The notes: generated by a model from the letters alone, not told the origin. Positions 1-13,790 are shown, counted from the stretch's first letter. The stretch is 64,000 nt of DNA from Toxoplasma gondii ME49 (GCF_000006565.2 NC_031474.1:1957662-2021661); one strand, 5' to 3'. Made by a program: numbers and translations.

Positions 1-1086
1 CAGTTTGGAGGGGCAGGAAGCCGGCGAGCGGAGGCGTGTCACGCAGAAGTGCCGGCGAGAAAGAAGCGGATCGAGGCTCGGCAGATAGACTGTATGTACA
101 GGGGAGGGCGAATCTGGCGGCTCTTGCGGCTTGTCTCCGGGTAGCGAAGCACTCACTGGTTCTCTCGCTGCCGCAAAGTGACCTGACGGCAAGCCATGCG
201 CGGAAACACCGCAGACGAAAGGCGCCTCTTCACTGTGTCTGCGAGCACGAGGACGCCTCAAGAGCGGGAATCTTCTTGCGCGGGAGTTGAGGTCCGTCGT
301 CGGCTTCTTGTCTTCGTCGAGCGGAGACTCCGACGCCGAAGCGCGTTCGCCGTTGGACTGCGAAGAGGCCCGCGACGAACAGAGGCGAGGAAGGTCTGAG
401 GGTCTTCCAGAAGAAGCTAGGGAAAGAACCGATTCCGTCTCCTCAGAGACATGAGAGGAGACGCCTTCCGCTTGTGAGGAAGATCCTCGAGACCCCTGAC
501 TGGCGACGGACCGCCTCAACTTTGTTCGGGGGCGAGAAGCATCGCCGAGTTTCTCAAGGTGGACGGAGCGCGCAAGAGAGTCAGCTGGGAAGCGAAACGC
601 GGAGAAGGAAGCGACCTCAGACGCGGAGTCAGGTGAGGGGAAAGAAAGAGACCAAGGCGACAGAGAAGGGGTCTCCAGGCCGGGCTTCCTCCCAAAGACG
701 ACCTGCTGATTCGGACCGAGGCGAAGAAGGTCGATGTACGGCGTCTGGAGAGTCTCCTGAGGAGGCAGGAGACAGCAGGCACAGCGCCGCCTGGCACTCA
801 GCCACAGCAGCTTGGTTTTTGTCTCTTTATCGCTACCGCAGTCTCCTGTCTTTTGACTCAGATCAGCGCGGGTCGTCTGCAGTCCGTGTTCCCCAATGTG
901 TTGTGTTTCAATCTTCGCTCTCTTTCCAGCGAACTGAAAGAGGTCCAAATAGTTCTCAAACCGCTCTGCTTCCTGCACGCCGGCGGCGCCAGAAGGAGGG
1001 ACCCGCAGACAAGCGGGAAGGAGCGGGTGGCTCACCGGCAACCAGCACGGCAGGCTGGGGTGCTTGAACTGCAGCTCGAGAGACAT
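1..1086 (-). CDS. Unrecognised Ser-rich protein, first exon or 5' part, runs off the left edge
   Basis: An open frame on the minus strand begins at an ATG (1084-1086), has an in-frame stop just upstream (1093-1095) and stays open for 362 codons to the window edge. Codon use and composition resemble coccidian coding DNA: a mixed N-terminal part with LFQFAGKRARIE and TPYIDLLRLGPNQQ, then a long Ser/Arg/Pro-rich stretch typical of disordered regions in these parasites. No domain is recognised. The first 35 residues are Leu/Pro/Cys-rich and could be untranslated leader if translation starts further in, but I see no strong alternative. Introns beyond the edge are likely. The opposite strand is also partly open, as is usual in GC-rich coccidian exons, but its frames break and are more basic and repetitive. 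I infer a real gene from the length of the open frame alone; the function is unknown. Confidence 0.5.
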   Translation of the reverse strand, partial: MSLELQFKHPSLPCWLPVSHPLLPACLRVPPSGAAGVQEAERFENYLDLFQFAGKRAKIETQHIGEHGLQTTRADLSQKTGDCGSDKETKTKLLWLSARRRCACCLLPPQETLQTPYIDLLRLGPNQQVVFGRKPGLETPSLSPWSLSFPSPDSASEVASFSAFRFPADSLARSVHLEKLGDASRPRTKLRRSVASQGSRGSSSQAEGVSSHVSEETESVLSLASSGRPSDLPRLCSSRASSQSNGERASASESPLDEDKKPTTDLNSRARRFPLLRRPRARRHSEEAPFVCGVSAHGLPSGHFAAAREPVSASLPGDKPQEPPDSPSPVHTVYLPSLDPLLSRRHFCVTRLRSPASCPSKL

Positions 1087-4000
1087 CGCGCCTCAAGAGC
1101 GGCGGGAGGAACCCCATCCGGCAGAAATGAGACAGGGTCGCTGTATGCGTTCCCAAGATCGAAAGCAAAATAACAGACGGAAGGAAACAGCCCCAAAGGA
1201 TGACGCAGGAGCGGAGACAGGATAGCGCGGCCCGTGAGAGACTTCTACGGTGGCTTACCCCCCGTGCTTGGCACGCGAGGAAAACGACTCATTTCCCGCT
1301 AGACGGGAAACCATAGAAACGTACAGATCCTCCAGCATCGGAGAGGAAAGACGGCAAAAAGCACAGAAATCGAATTCGACCGAGAGGACCTTGATACACG
1401 TTCGAGACACACCGAGCCTCACAGACGCAAGAAACGACACGCCATTCGTCGCACAGCCACCGCGTGAAAGCGGGCGTTCCGCGACGCGCTAGGAAAAGAG
1501 GAAATGGAACATGGAAAACGGGACGGATGCAAAAGAGGGAATTCCCTGAAGTCGAGGCCGGGGCCGCTTCGCACATGGACAGAACGGACGTGTTCTAAAG
1601 ACCGCGGGAGGCGGCAGCAACGAGTCCCCAACGCAGGGTTGGTTCCTTGGAAATAATGCAAAAAGCCAGGAGAGACAGACAAGCAAAAAACCCTTTAAAG
1701 AAAGCAACAAACGAAAGGAGAAAATAAAAAGACCTATCACAGTCAGGGAGTGGAACCACCACCCGCAAGACAATGCGTAAAGTAACGCACGAACACGCGA
1801 ATTCCGCTTCTACGAGTTCTGGTTGCCGCCGTCCTTTCGACGTGAGACAGGGCACACCTCTTTTCGGTTTGAAAAACTAGATGAAACACACGAACCAGAC
1901 CGAGCAATAGCTGGTGACCGCTTCTGGCTTGACAGAGTAAGCATCGGAACCGACGTTGCATGTGCCGAGTCTCTTTCCCCGAGTTCCTCCGAGCACCCCT
2001 GCTGCTTTAGCGCACATTCAATTTTGCCTCACTTCGGAATTTGTCCGCGACTTTGACAGACGACCTTCCGGAGAAGACCTGCGAGTGCATGATTTGAGGA
2101 ACAGTTCTAGGTTCAAGGCAAAGAAGTGGCTGAGTCACTTGAGCACGGACTTAAATATGCGCTGAAAGCAAAGCAGTGCAGTGTGTGATGGGTGACGCAC
2201 TCGAGAATCGACCTTGAGGGCCGGGAGCTAAGAACGGTGACACAGATTCTTTTCTGGAAGTGAAAATGGTAATTTTTTAGCCGTGGGGGAAGTCCTAGCT
2301 CGTCTGTGTTAATTGACTCTGAACACGATGCTCTTTTGTTGGTATATCGTCGACAGACGCGACGTCAACAGGAAGTGAAGTCGAGAATCAACAGGGGAAG
2401 GGTGACGAGAAAAGGTAGGACAAACGCACTGAAAGACCTTTCCCGAGTTTATAAAATCTTTCATGCCTCTTCGACAGCTTGGGATAACCCGGACAAAGGC
2501 TACCCCGCGGCAGTCAGTGGCAGATGCGAGAGTTCGTAGGCAGACGTAGCCGATCCGCCAAGATTGCCGTTGCACAGCACCTCCGAAGTTGTTGTCAGCT
2601 AAGAGTAGGAGACTGTCATTTTCATTCGACGTTTCCCGAGGACATTTTCCTATTTGCAAACTGTCAAACAAGGTGTACAAAAGGGTCAGAAGGAAGGCTC
2701 AGCAGTATGTTTGAACACCGAATTTTTTGTGAACCGGTTGGTGGCTTGTAGACGGAGACGCCATTACAGACTGTTCAAATGTGGTAAGATGGTCTTGCAA
2801 GCTGAGGTCGGTAAAAAATAAGAAACAGGTCGTCCACGTAGCAAATTCACATCAACCAATCTCTACGTTACCTGGCAACAGAGTATATGTTTGCTCCAAG
2901 CAGGAACGCATACAGAAAAACTTGCATGAATTGTCTTCAATAAATTCAATGGCATACAGTCCACGAGTCCAGAAAATAAAGTTGCATTCTCTTACTGCGG
3001 AAGCGTTAACGGTTTGTCACTCCAGATTCGTGTGTATCTCTTGAAAAGACAACATAGCTGCTGAGGGCACATGTCTGAACTGGCTCTGGGTATGATACGA
3101 GTTTTCCCTGTAGAGGGAATCGAAACCAAGCAAAGGCATACTGAACTCTGAACGCTGAAAAGCGATCCTGGAGACGTAATAGGAATTGTGGTAAATAACC
3201 GGACAATCTCAAAACTCTGTACGAGAATCTCCAACAGCACCGACTACAGTGTGACAATTTCGTGCTTCCCATAATCAAAATGAGTATGTTCCTCTCTTAA
3301 GATCAGTATACCGGCAAACGGTTCTATGAGGCTCTTCTTTACAGGAAAGATTCTGATGCGAGTGCTTCCTCTGGTAATGCCGAATTTAGCGATCATCTCA
3401 AAACAACCTAGGACCACCTTAAGTAGTACCCCTTGAGTGTGCCCCGTTTGTGAATGGCTTTCTCAAAACATCAGTTTCTTCAGCAGCAAGACAAAACCTT
3501 GCGGTGGTAAAAATTACCGCAGTTCAAAAACATCCCTCGTGCAATAACTCTGGGAGCGAAATCTAACTCACAAAATCAGGACTGGCGCACATCTCGAGAC
3601 AGATCTGGTAAAAAAAGCTTGCACACGTGCTTCCCCGTCGTTTCAGGAATCCCTGTGGCGTAATAGAAAACCAGCCAAATCTGACTGTTGTCTCGTCGTC
3701 TAATGCCAGATTGGAAAAAACGGGGACGACAAGCAATACCATTTCCCAAAACGTCCCTGCTCCGCCAGGTTCACGAGATGAATGATGACACTAAGAACCT
3801 CCAACACCACTGGAAACACGAAGCTCCCGCACCGTCGGGGTGGTGAATCTTTTTATTCTTTTCGACAACGCTCCACCTGCAACGGCTTGCATTCGCTAAC
3901 ACAGGACGGACGCACAGCAACACCGAGAAAAACATCTCGCGTCCTACACATCAGAGGAGAATGAAATCACTGCCATGTCACAAAACCACTGGCTTTTTGA

Positions 4001-4946
4001 TGATAAAAAAGGTCGTATGCCTACCGGATAATGCCTGCCCCAAAGTACGACGCTCAAAAGTGATTGGAGTTCCCCGGATCCCCGCACAATCTCAAACGCT
4101 GTGGAACGACAAACAACACGTCTGCAGGCCGTCACCCCTGTCACGTGTAAGCCACTTTCTGAAGTACACAACATGACCACAAGCTGAATGCAAGCCTGTA
4201 AGCTTCCGACTCCAACTCAAAAGCAAGACGCACGCCGCATGTGAATCTTCTGTTGTACACATCATGAACGCGGCACAGACAGAAAGTGTGCGTAAGCAAG
4301 TGGCAACAAATCGCATATACATATCAGTGTATGCGGTGACGATATGCATTCGCATCCTGCACATTTTCCGTGTATCCGCGGTCATCAGCAGACCGAGGTG
4401 CTTATCGTCTGAAGGTTCTACAACACTTAGCAGATCTGCATTTTGACAGAAGGTTCGTATCACCACACTGGTGAACCCACAAATAACTCACAACCAATCG
4501 GCAGTGAATACTCGACCGAATGTTGCGCACTCTTTTAGTTCCTCCTCCGCTCCTGCGACTCGGACCTGTCTTTCGGTCGACGTTCCCAAGGCAAACTCAC
4601 GGACGAGTGCCGTTTCGTCTTTCTCAAGGAGCGCGAGACGGCACTGCAGCATTGTCAAATTTTGACACGCGGTTCGCTAAAAAACAGTTCAACCAAGTCG
4701 TTCGCACGACGGCCCCTACGCGCTATCCAGAGACTTGCTCGCGATGCTGTGTTTCAAATGCGCTAATGTCGCCCTGATCCCCGATCACTGCCATTGTCTC
4801 CCGTGTATTCACTTCCGCCCACTGACACCAGACAAGCCCCCCACTCAGCCGGCTTGGGGTACCTGTAGCCGGTGGCATCCCTACGCCGTGCCGGTCAGAG
4901 TGGGATAAAAAACGAAGCAACGCAATTGAGATGTGATTAGGACCCA
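1087..4946. other. Intergenic region, no gene seen
   Basis: This 3.9 kb stretch separates the left-edge gene from the end of the perforin gene. It would hold the upstream region of the former and the 3' untranslated region of the latter. The first kilobase is GC-richer; from about 2000 it turns AT-richer with short A and T runs. No frame on either strand gives more than about 125 residues, and none shows a recognisable motif or consistent splice borders. Confidence 0.6.
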
Positions 4947-7900
4947 TTACAGGTCTAACAGCTTGACGGGCGCAAGCTTGAGACTCGACATAGTCTTGGA
5001 CGTCGGCCCTGAATCAGCATCGGCTGGTACAGAGACTTGGCTCGGTGAATCCGCGCCCAGCTGCTGCCCTTCCTCGACTTCGTTAGGCGCATTAGTCTTA
5101 TTCTTACCCTTCTTTCCCTTTCTCTTTTTGCCGTTCCCCTTCGCCTTGCCCACGTCCGTTGCTACATGCATAGCCGGCTCGTTCACCGTTTTGCAGATAA
5201 TCCAGCCAAAGAGGGCGTGCCGATCAAACAGCCACAGCATTCCATGGTCCACACCTTTTCCGGTCATCTTGCACTCACTGGCGTTTTCGGGACATTGTAG
5301 GAATTTGTCGCGTACAAACTGCAGGTTCGTGTGCGCTTCCATAACATAACCTGCCATTTGGAAAAACGCACACTCACGGATGCCGAGACAGCATGAGGAC
5401 AGACCGTTGTCTGCTCCTGTAAAAATCAGTTCCGGAAAACGTTTCTACACAAATGGTGCAGGGGAACTACGGGAATAGGCAGCCGCCATATATGGCCACC
5501 AGACGAAATGTAAATTCGATCTGCCTGCTCTCCAGTGTATTCAAGAGACCCCCTATCTCTACATTTATTGTCGACTTCTAGAGTTTCAGAAACGGCTTGT
5601 TTCAACAATTAAACCGAGCAGGCGAACTCACCAAGGACAATGGAAGAATTTGCCGGGCACTTCACGTCCACATTTCCATCTGAATTCACAGCGCGTTTGT
5701 TCGCGTTCCCATGTGAACCAAGCTCCGCCACGTTAACCAATTCCTGAGAAAATAAAATGAGATGTTCACTCACAATGCCTACATAATCGGTGCCCTACAG
5801 AACGCACGAATTCTGAGTTAGTCGAACACCTGATATCAATACTAGCAACAGGCAACAGCTGCACGTCTGCGTAGTTTTAAGCGGATATAACTGCCCAGCG
5901 GACACCGGCGACTGTGACTGTATAAAGCCTCTGTAAATGCATGACCAACAAAAACTCCTTCTGACGCCCTTATTTATCCGTTGGCTTTCAACCTCTCGAA
6001 GAACTGCCACTCTGAGACAAAAGGAAATGTTCCGTTTCCCAGATAATGGATTTACATTGCTTACTCGAAGTCCAGGATACTGTTTATCGACGCACATCAT
6101 CCACAGAAAATTCTTCTCCGACCCACGTGTTGGCGCCTTCGTGCAAATGGTTTGACCTGAGAGGATACGGCCGAGAGAAACGTATTTGATTGGCCATACA
6201 AACATAGTCATTACCGCCTTCGGGCAATACTTTTTCTGTCTTCTAGGGTTGAATCTTAACAGACATGACACACAAATTCGAAAGCACAAACAACACGGAA
6301 AAGCGAATCAGACGAAGTTCTATCAAAAGTACATCTTGATATGTTCGTTGCGCCTACCTCGTGGACGTTATCGCACATCCAAAGACCAGGGAAGACATAA
6401 CGGATCCAACACCGCCACACAAATAACTCTTTGCCCGTTAGTTGCCGCCTTTAGCTTTCTACCCTCAAGACACAAACGTATGTGTCGCATGCAGCTTGTC
6501 TGTGTACCTGTTGTGCAAGACTCTATAGAGAAGCTGTCCAGCCCATCACTGCCACCTCGAACAGATATTCCAAAGCCACCCACGACGACGGTCTCATCAG
6601 GACAAGAGGCTTCGAGGACAGACGCCTGAAAGCAAACGAAGTCGAAGTAATACCACCCCTGTGAAAGTACAAGAATAGAGCTCGGGATAAACGGTGACAC
6701 AAACACATGAAGATCCTCTTTTTCCAACGTGTACGAATCCCCATTCCTCATGGGACAGATGCTGCAGCCTGACGCAGGTGAAGGAATATGTATGTGCTAA
6801 GGAACTGACTATATGCATTGTTGGGCCACAGAGAAAAACGTTCCGCAAATCCGAAAGCCGTTTCATTCAACATAGTGTGAAAGCATCAGACATCATCCGC
6901 CGTCTGTTGGAAACTACCACTCCTCGTGTTTCGCCCCTTGCCTCGCTGTGTCCACCCGTGATTGAATCGTGCCGATAGATCTGCGGTAATACATCCTCGA
7001 AAAAACAGTGACAGATTGACGATAGAGAAAACGACATACGCCGGCGTGAGCAGGCGACTCGGCCACAACTTGTTGGATTTCGTTAATCGGCTCCTCTCCG
7101 CAGAGAATGTAAATACGGCCCTCGTCAGTCTCGCTACTAGCAGTACCAACTCCATCACATTTCTCTCTGAGGAAACATGCACCACAAAGACAAAAAGCAA
7201 ATCGACTGTTGCACCGAATCACCAACCAAACTGACACGAGCACGAACACTGCCGCAGTGAATACGTGCTGTCTTATATTATTACTACAGGCCGAGTGCTG
7301 CCTCCCACCGATTACTCACGAGTATTATATTTGGGCCATTGCTACCCGAAGGACTACACGCGTAAGCACTTCCACCGAAACTCAGTTGTTGGACATGACC
7401 GTGTATAGCAGCCATAAAGGACCTGGTTATCTGTATCTCAATACTGGAGTCATATTCAGCATCCTAGGTACTACGGTGTGCAGGTGCATACGAGCAGTTT
7501 GGAAGTGTGACTATATGGTGCACAATTACATATATATGCTGTCCATTAAGCCGAAGTACATAAGCCAGCTTCCAGCGCGATTTGCGTGCACACGGATACG
7601 CATGATACATGTAAACTGATATAAATGTAAAAACGGAAACATTCGTGAAACATGAACAGTCGGAATTCATAAAGACGGTGAATGCCTGTTGTGTGTCTTT
7701 TTGTGAAGATGCACCGACTTCAATCGGAGACCATCTCTGACGGCATGATGGTATTATGCGTGTTGGCCAAGCTCTGCGGAACATCAGCCACTGCACACGC
7801 GCCAGTCAAGCAGGGAATTTCAAACGAATCGTGGGGTATATACGAATGTCGTAACTGTCCATAGATGAGCGTGCTGTACCTTCCGGGAGGGCACGAAATG

Positions 7901-10900
7901 ATGCGAAAGTTGTCGGTTCCAGGTTCCTTAAAGTTTAGGTGCATGGCAAAGCCAAGTATGACAACTTGGCCCTCTGGGCACTTGGCAAATCCTGGAGGTG
8001 GCCCCGACCATGCCACCTGGGTCGCTTGGGTTAGCTGCGGACACAACAACACGTATCCAGGGAAGAAAGCAAGAATAAAAATGAGCAGACAGCGAAAGGC
8101 ACAGAAATATCCTTAAAGGGATTCCGTTGCCTTCTCGACCATTTTATCAAAATGGCACACGGTAGAAGTCTCCAAACCGATATAAATCACATAAAAAACA
8201 AACCTGGGACATCCGCAGCAAACGTCCCCGAGTTCGAAGCTTCTATGTCGGAAGGTAAAATGCAGACACTGCTGTCATTCACTCCAGTTCTCTCCTCTGA
8301 TTTGCAAATCTATGTCGTTTGACTTTTTTCAAGTCGCCCTACCTAGTGCGCAGCAGTTTCCGCGTGTATAGCCGCTTTCGGTCAAGTTTTTCTGTCGATA
8401 GAGAAAATATAATGCGTGTGCTCCCCCTTCTCCCGTCAAATTTCTTCGCATGTTCGGACGGACTCAAATGAGTGCTCTTCAGTTGCTTGGTGGGTTAGAA
8501 AAGAATACTACCAAATGTGACTCAACACGGGGCAAGCGCGCGGCCTGTGAACGACCGTGAAAAACCTGTTCTGTTTCACCCTTTCTCGTACCTGTTTTGG
8601 GAGATTGCGGGTTACACCCGTGAGAGCACTGAGATCCTGCGGTGTCAACCCCACAGACTTCGAATAGAATGTGACAGCTTGCTTGAATGCTTCCTGCTTC
8701 TCAACAGGGAGCAGGTGGTACAGTGGCTGAACTTCGAACTTGACCTGAAAAGCAACCACACGGCGGACCGACATGAAGGAAAATGAATGCTCGTCTACTT
8801 GAGCCACATTTAGGTCCCGAGAGGACTTTTATCTAGACTCAGCGGGGAAACATAACTCTAGAACGCGTTCATCTCCAAATCACCAAATCACCCACCATAA
8901 CACGCTTTTGTATCTCTTCAAGTTAGTATTACCGAGTTCGCCCGAAGCTGTATACTTATAAAGACAGTCTTGTGTGTAGGACTGGTTAATTTAACCAAAT
9001 GACAGACAAGGTAGCAAGAGAGGAATCCCAGTCACGAAAAGGGGAGCCGCGCGTGTCGCATCCGGATCTCTGTCCCAAAGACAAGGACACTTTATTTTGC
9101 TAAACCCTGAACCGTAAACGGGTTTAGGCATCGACATATGGACCACCGACTTCAAAATCCCAAAGAAACTAGCAACAAAAGAGAATCCATGAAGACAAAA
9201 ATACTGGTGACGTGTTTCTTCTCTTTCTTTACGAAAATATCGAAAGTCAAAAACATGGAGGATAAGGTCGGATGTTCGTCACATGGGAGTTCTATGTAAA
9301 GTTTCTTGGAGAACCTCTACTCTGTACGCAGTAGTGTATAGGAGTAATTTAGAGTGTCTCCGCAGAAAGGGAAACATGAGTTCCCGTCTTACGGGCATTG
9401 GAAGTTCTTCAACGGTATCAGCCCAAGCCGCCAAGGCAGCGGGATCAGACACATTCCCAGGCGGGCGCCCGCCAATCACAAGTGTCTCTTTCTGCACATT
9501 CATCTGATACTCTGACGAACTTTGATTTTTCTTGCTTGAGGTTCCCTGACCCGCCCCTCCGCTGACGCCACCCAGTTGCATCTTTAACTGCGTCTTCACG
9601 TCGATTCCCATGTTCCTCATTTTCTCCACTTCCGACCGCTTCGCTGTCACTTGATACGTCATTTTTCCACCTGGACACGCACACAAAGAGATTTGAAAGC
9701 ACACCTAACAGTGAACCAGCAACCTGCGAATCGAGCCTCCCCGCAGGCCCCAAGTAAGGTACGTGCTCACTTCCAAATCGAAAAACGGTCCAATATACAG
9801 GATACGCGAGGTGGAGACGATCTGTATACTCACAGAAGTAAAGCTTTTGGCAAACAGGGTTTTTGCTGTCTCACCGGCAAACAAGCGAACGAGGAAGTGA
9901 GTGCCGAACTGTTCGATGAAACTTATCCAGATGGGAACGTTCGTTTTTGTACATGCCTCCGCATTTTGATCCTGACGCCACTGCTCTGCTGAGCAGGCAC
10001 ATTCCGGGTTATGCGCATCAAAGACATCTGGTAACTGGCTGACGCCCGCCGCGAACGCTATTGTTACGTTCCTGAAAATATCCAAACAGAGGCAAAAACG
10101 ACCACACATACCACAACATGAAACATGTAGAGTCACGAGGCATGTTGTCATTTGCTCCATGGTGTCGCCGGTAGTGTGAACCCCCAAGTGACCCGCCTCG
10201 CGAAAAGCGTATCGCGGTCGCATGTGTAAATAAAAAACAAGGCACGGGTCGAGACATCACAGGCGGAACTGCTGTGAGGAACGAATCACACGTCAGCAGC
10301 TCAGACCACAGAATTTTTCTGATGTGCCTACGTGAGAAATGGGTATGTGGATTCAGTAAGCCGGACTTGCCGTGTTGATTGATGCCCACCGCTCCTTATT
10401 CGCTGACTGCACCATCTGACACTTACCACTTGAAGTGGTTGCTTTGTGCGACACCAGCTTCGTATCGCATGCAGTAGTTTTTCAGCATATACGTCCTGGT
10501 GTCCTTCTTTGAGACTTCTTTGGCAAAATCCCTGTATCCAGTTGAGGCAGAAAAACTGTTTAAGCCTATCGGGTCTCCCCCTTGAAGTGATGCATCCACA
10601 GAAAGCTCATTTTGGTAGTCACTGAGGTTTGACAGTTCGCTGATGGTCTCGCTTTGCCTGCACGCAACGTATTGCCTAACATAACCCCCAAGAGGCTGCA
10701 AAACAGTCAAGTCATTCGAGACACCATCTTCGTTTTGGGCGTAAGTAAAACGAAGCACCGGGGGCCGGATCCCGGGGTCTCCCATAGAACTCGGGTCGCC
10801 GACCGGATTGCCTCTGACGTGGTCATAACCCGCGCCGAGGTAGTCTGAAGAAGAGGCACATGCGAACAACATTTCCAGCAAATGAAGCAGAAATTGTGAA

Positions 10901-13790
10901 AAACCTGTGCAAGACACGCTCGCTCTGAACTAAGCACGAAATTTGAGCTACTGCATCCGCTGATAGTACAGGGAAACAGCACAACGTGCAACAGGAGAGA
11001 GCCACTGCTTGTTTGTTTGTTTTCCATGGAGAACATCCGTTTACTCCTTTCTCGGTTGCTTCTCTCCGAAAGCCATTCGCCCTTCCCTGACCCGGAACCT
11101 CCTAAATTCTCTTTCATCGTCTCCCTCGTTCCATTCGGATTGCGGTTCTTGTCCCTCCGTTCCTCAGTTCTCCGTCATTTCCTCTTTGTCGTCCCCTTTC
11201 GATTTACATTAAAAATTGACATGCATTTGGACACTGTCTTGAACCCATACGGACCAGAAAACATTCCATGAGGTCGAACATCTCTACCGACGGTACGGAA
11301 GCCTAATTGGCCTTATCACGCTGACACCTTCCTGTTCCTGTTTTTAATTTAGAATGTGAATGCCTGCCATACCACGAAACATGCACGAGTGTAAAAAGCG
11401 AGTCATCGCCATTCCGCATAATACAGATATCGGTCTACATCGTAGTGAACAACTCTTATCAAATGCCAAGAAGCCTACTCGACACTCGCGGTCACTTACT
11501 AATAGCAGGAACCGTCTTCGTTGCCTTAGTGTATACAGCTGAGAGCGGCGCCGCCGCCCGGTTTTCTTCGGCGATGCGACGGTTTTCTCGCATCCTGTTG
11601 AGATCTGCCACACTCTCTTGTGGAACGGCTTGCTTGTACCAACTATCTGGACTGCCATCGTCTGCAGGATACAGAAAAAAAGAAAAAACAACAGACATCC
11701 GTGAGCGATAACCAGCTGTCCTCCATACTTCTAGACCCGTAGACACTCTTGTCACCGAACGACGCCTTTGAGCGATATATTGAAAACAAAACAATTGCAA
11801 TTCCTGAAACGAACAACAGCTACATGAAGAAAAGAAAACTACACGCTCACACCTTGACCCATAAAATGTTTCTACTACGTATTCGATGATTCACTCCATT
11901 ACGGCCAAAGAGAGCGAAGAACGAGAAGCTGCCGCGCAAAGTGCTTTGTACGGCAGTACATAGCAAAAAAGAAACATACACCGTACAGCGCGATAGCTCA
12001 TCGTTTGTGCCACCAGTTTCGATACCACCGTTCTCATGCCACTTCACTTAATACGGCCAAGTGACACCCCATATGAAAAACAGACACACATAACAAAAGC
12101 CACCTCTCCTGAATTACCGAGACCGATGTGGTGCTAGCATGTACACACCTCGCATTTTCTTTGGCATTTTCTCTTCGAAAGCCTTCATATTTTCCTTTGA
12201 CCATTCGTCAGCCTTATCCGTCATGGGAGTAATCGACTGCTGTTGCGCAAATGGGTTTAACACGCCACCCAGTATCGAGCCTAGAGGGTTTGCCGAGGTC
12301 TCATCTGAGGCGCCGGTAGGTCCCATGCCCGAGGACGAGAATAGGCCTCCATCGTTGGCAGCAGCGTTTCCACCATCACTAGAAGAATTCGAGAAGCCAA
12401 AGATATCTCCCGTGTCTCCCGTGTCACTGCCGAAAAGATCCAAAGCGGATGAATCCCCTAACGACTGCCGCTGTGAGTCGTCAGCCTGCGTGTTTGAGGA
12501 ACTGTCGATGTCAAAATCAAAATCGGCTGAAGAGGTTCCCAAACTGTCTGATCCTGGTATACCTTGTTTCTTTGTGACCTTCTTCTGATGCTGTGCTTTG
12601 CTCTTCGGATGAGTAATACGCGTTTGATTCTTGTTCGCCTGCGTTGCGTTGCCCTTTGTTCTGTGCACAACAGACAGTAGACTGTCTGAGTCGGAACTAC
12701 CTTCCCCAGAACTTCTGTCTCCTGGACTCGTTTCATCGGAGGACGTCCCTTTATTCACTCTGCTCTTGGGTTTCTTAGGTGTGTCATCTTCAAATAAAAA
12801 ATCGAAATCGTCATCTGGCGCAGTCGAAGTTGATTCCTGAGGCACGCAGAGATGCAGCAGATGCACGTGATCCGTGTAAACTCCTGCTACAATCGCCGGG
12901 CAAGTCCGACAAACTCACTTTGGAGAGCATTTCATGCTGAGAGCGGGAAATAACCACATGTCGCTCACTGTGATGCTTACGCACGTTCAAGCCTTCTTCA
13001 TATAGAGAAATTGTTCAGTCCAAAAGGCTGTAGACTAGAACAGCACTTGCAGAGACTTGTGTGTTTTCTATACTAGGACGACATCAGTACAGACCCTCCT
13101 ACGAAACATGTGCACTGTATGGTCAATGAGGCAGGGGAAGAACGGTCCGTCTAAAGGCAGCCACCTAAAGAAAAAGAAAATGCAGACAAACCATCTTACT
13201 AAGCGTACCGATCTGCCCTCCAGCAGAGATTTATGGTCGGCTTGGGCGGTGAGGACCTGCTCTGTCTTGTCTCCTTTTTCAGTGAACTCATTTCTTTCTA
13301 CCTTTGTCGGAACCTCATTGAGAGCCTCGGGGGATTCAATTCTCTCAACAGTAGACTGCAAAACATGGCTACGGATAGGAAGATAACGTGTCGTGCTGAA
13401 CGGTATATGCTGAAGTCTTGATTCAGTAGGCCCTATGCCTCCTATAGCACTAAGCAGCATCGCGTTCTCTTTGCTGCTATCGGGACTGAGAGAGGCTCTC
13501 AGATTTGCAGTAGGAACTTCCCCATCCCTTTTGACAGCGCTGGAGAGACCGAACATGTGCAATGTTGACAGACAAACGAACGTGATCCATAAACGCCAAG
13601 ACGAAGGCCGACAACGCCAGGGAACAGTGTACCTGTCAGAATGTGATGGAAATAACGCGGGACGATTTAAAGGGGATAGGGAGAGTCTGTGACTACAGTG
13701 CGTCACAACAACGATGCTAGAGCGATGGATGCTCTTGCCATGTGTGAGTGACCTCATGTTGCCTGACAGGCTCAAATCAACGACAAACAT
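4947..13790 (-). CDS. PLP1: Perforin-like protein (MACPF), probably PLP1
   Basis: Pore-forming MACPF protein. In Toxoplasma, PLP1 is a micronemal protein that permeabilises the vacuole during egress. Exons from 5' to 3': 13200-13790, 12149-12836, 11500-11661, 10427-10844, 9875-10071, 9393-9670, 8616-8744, 7880-8034, 7040-7166, 6508-6625, 6065-6156, 5632-5743, 4947-5416; total 1178 residues, all junctions in frame. A hydrophobic segment (about 65-85) precedes an acidic, Ser/Asp-rich linker with FDF-type motifs (about 200-425). The MACPF domain (about 480-820) has YLGAGYD at its start and the FGTH signature followed by GGK across an exon junction. The C-terminal half has tandem Cys-containing beta repeats (cores such as CPEGQVVILGF and CPDETVVVGGF), ending in a Lys/Gly-rich basic tail. 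The ATG at 13755-13757 (Met12) has a better start context than the first ATG. PLP1 rather than PLP2 is an inference from overall architecture. Confidence 0.9.
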
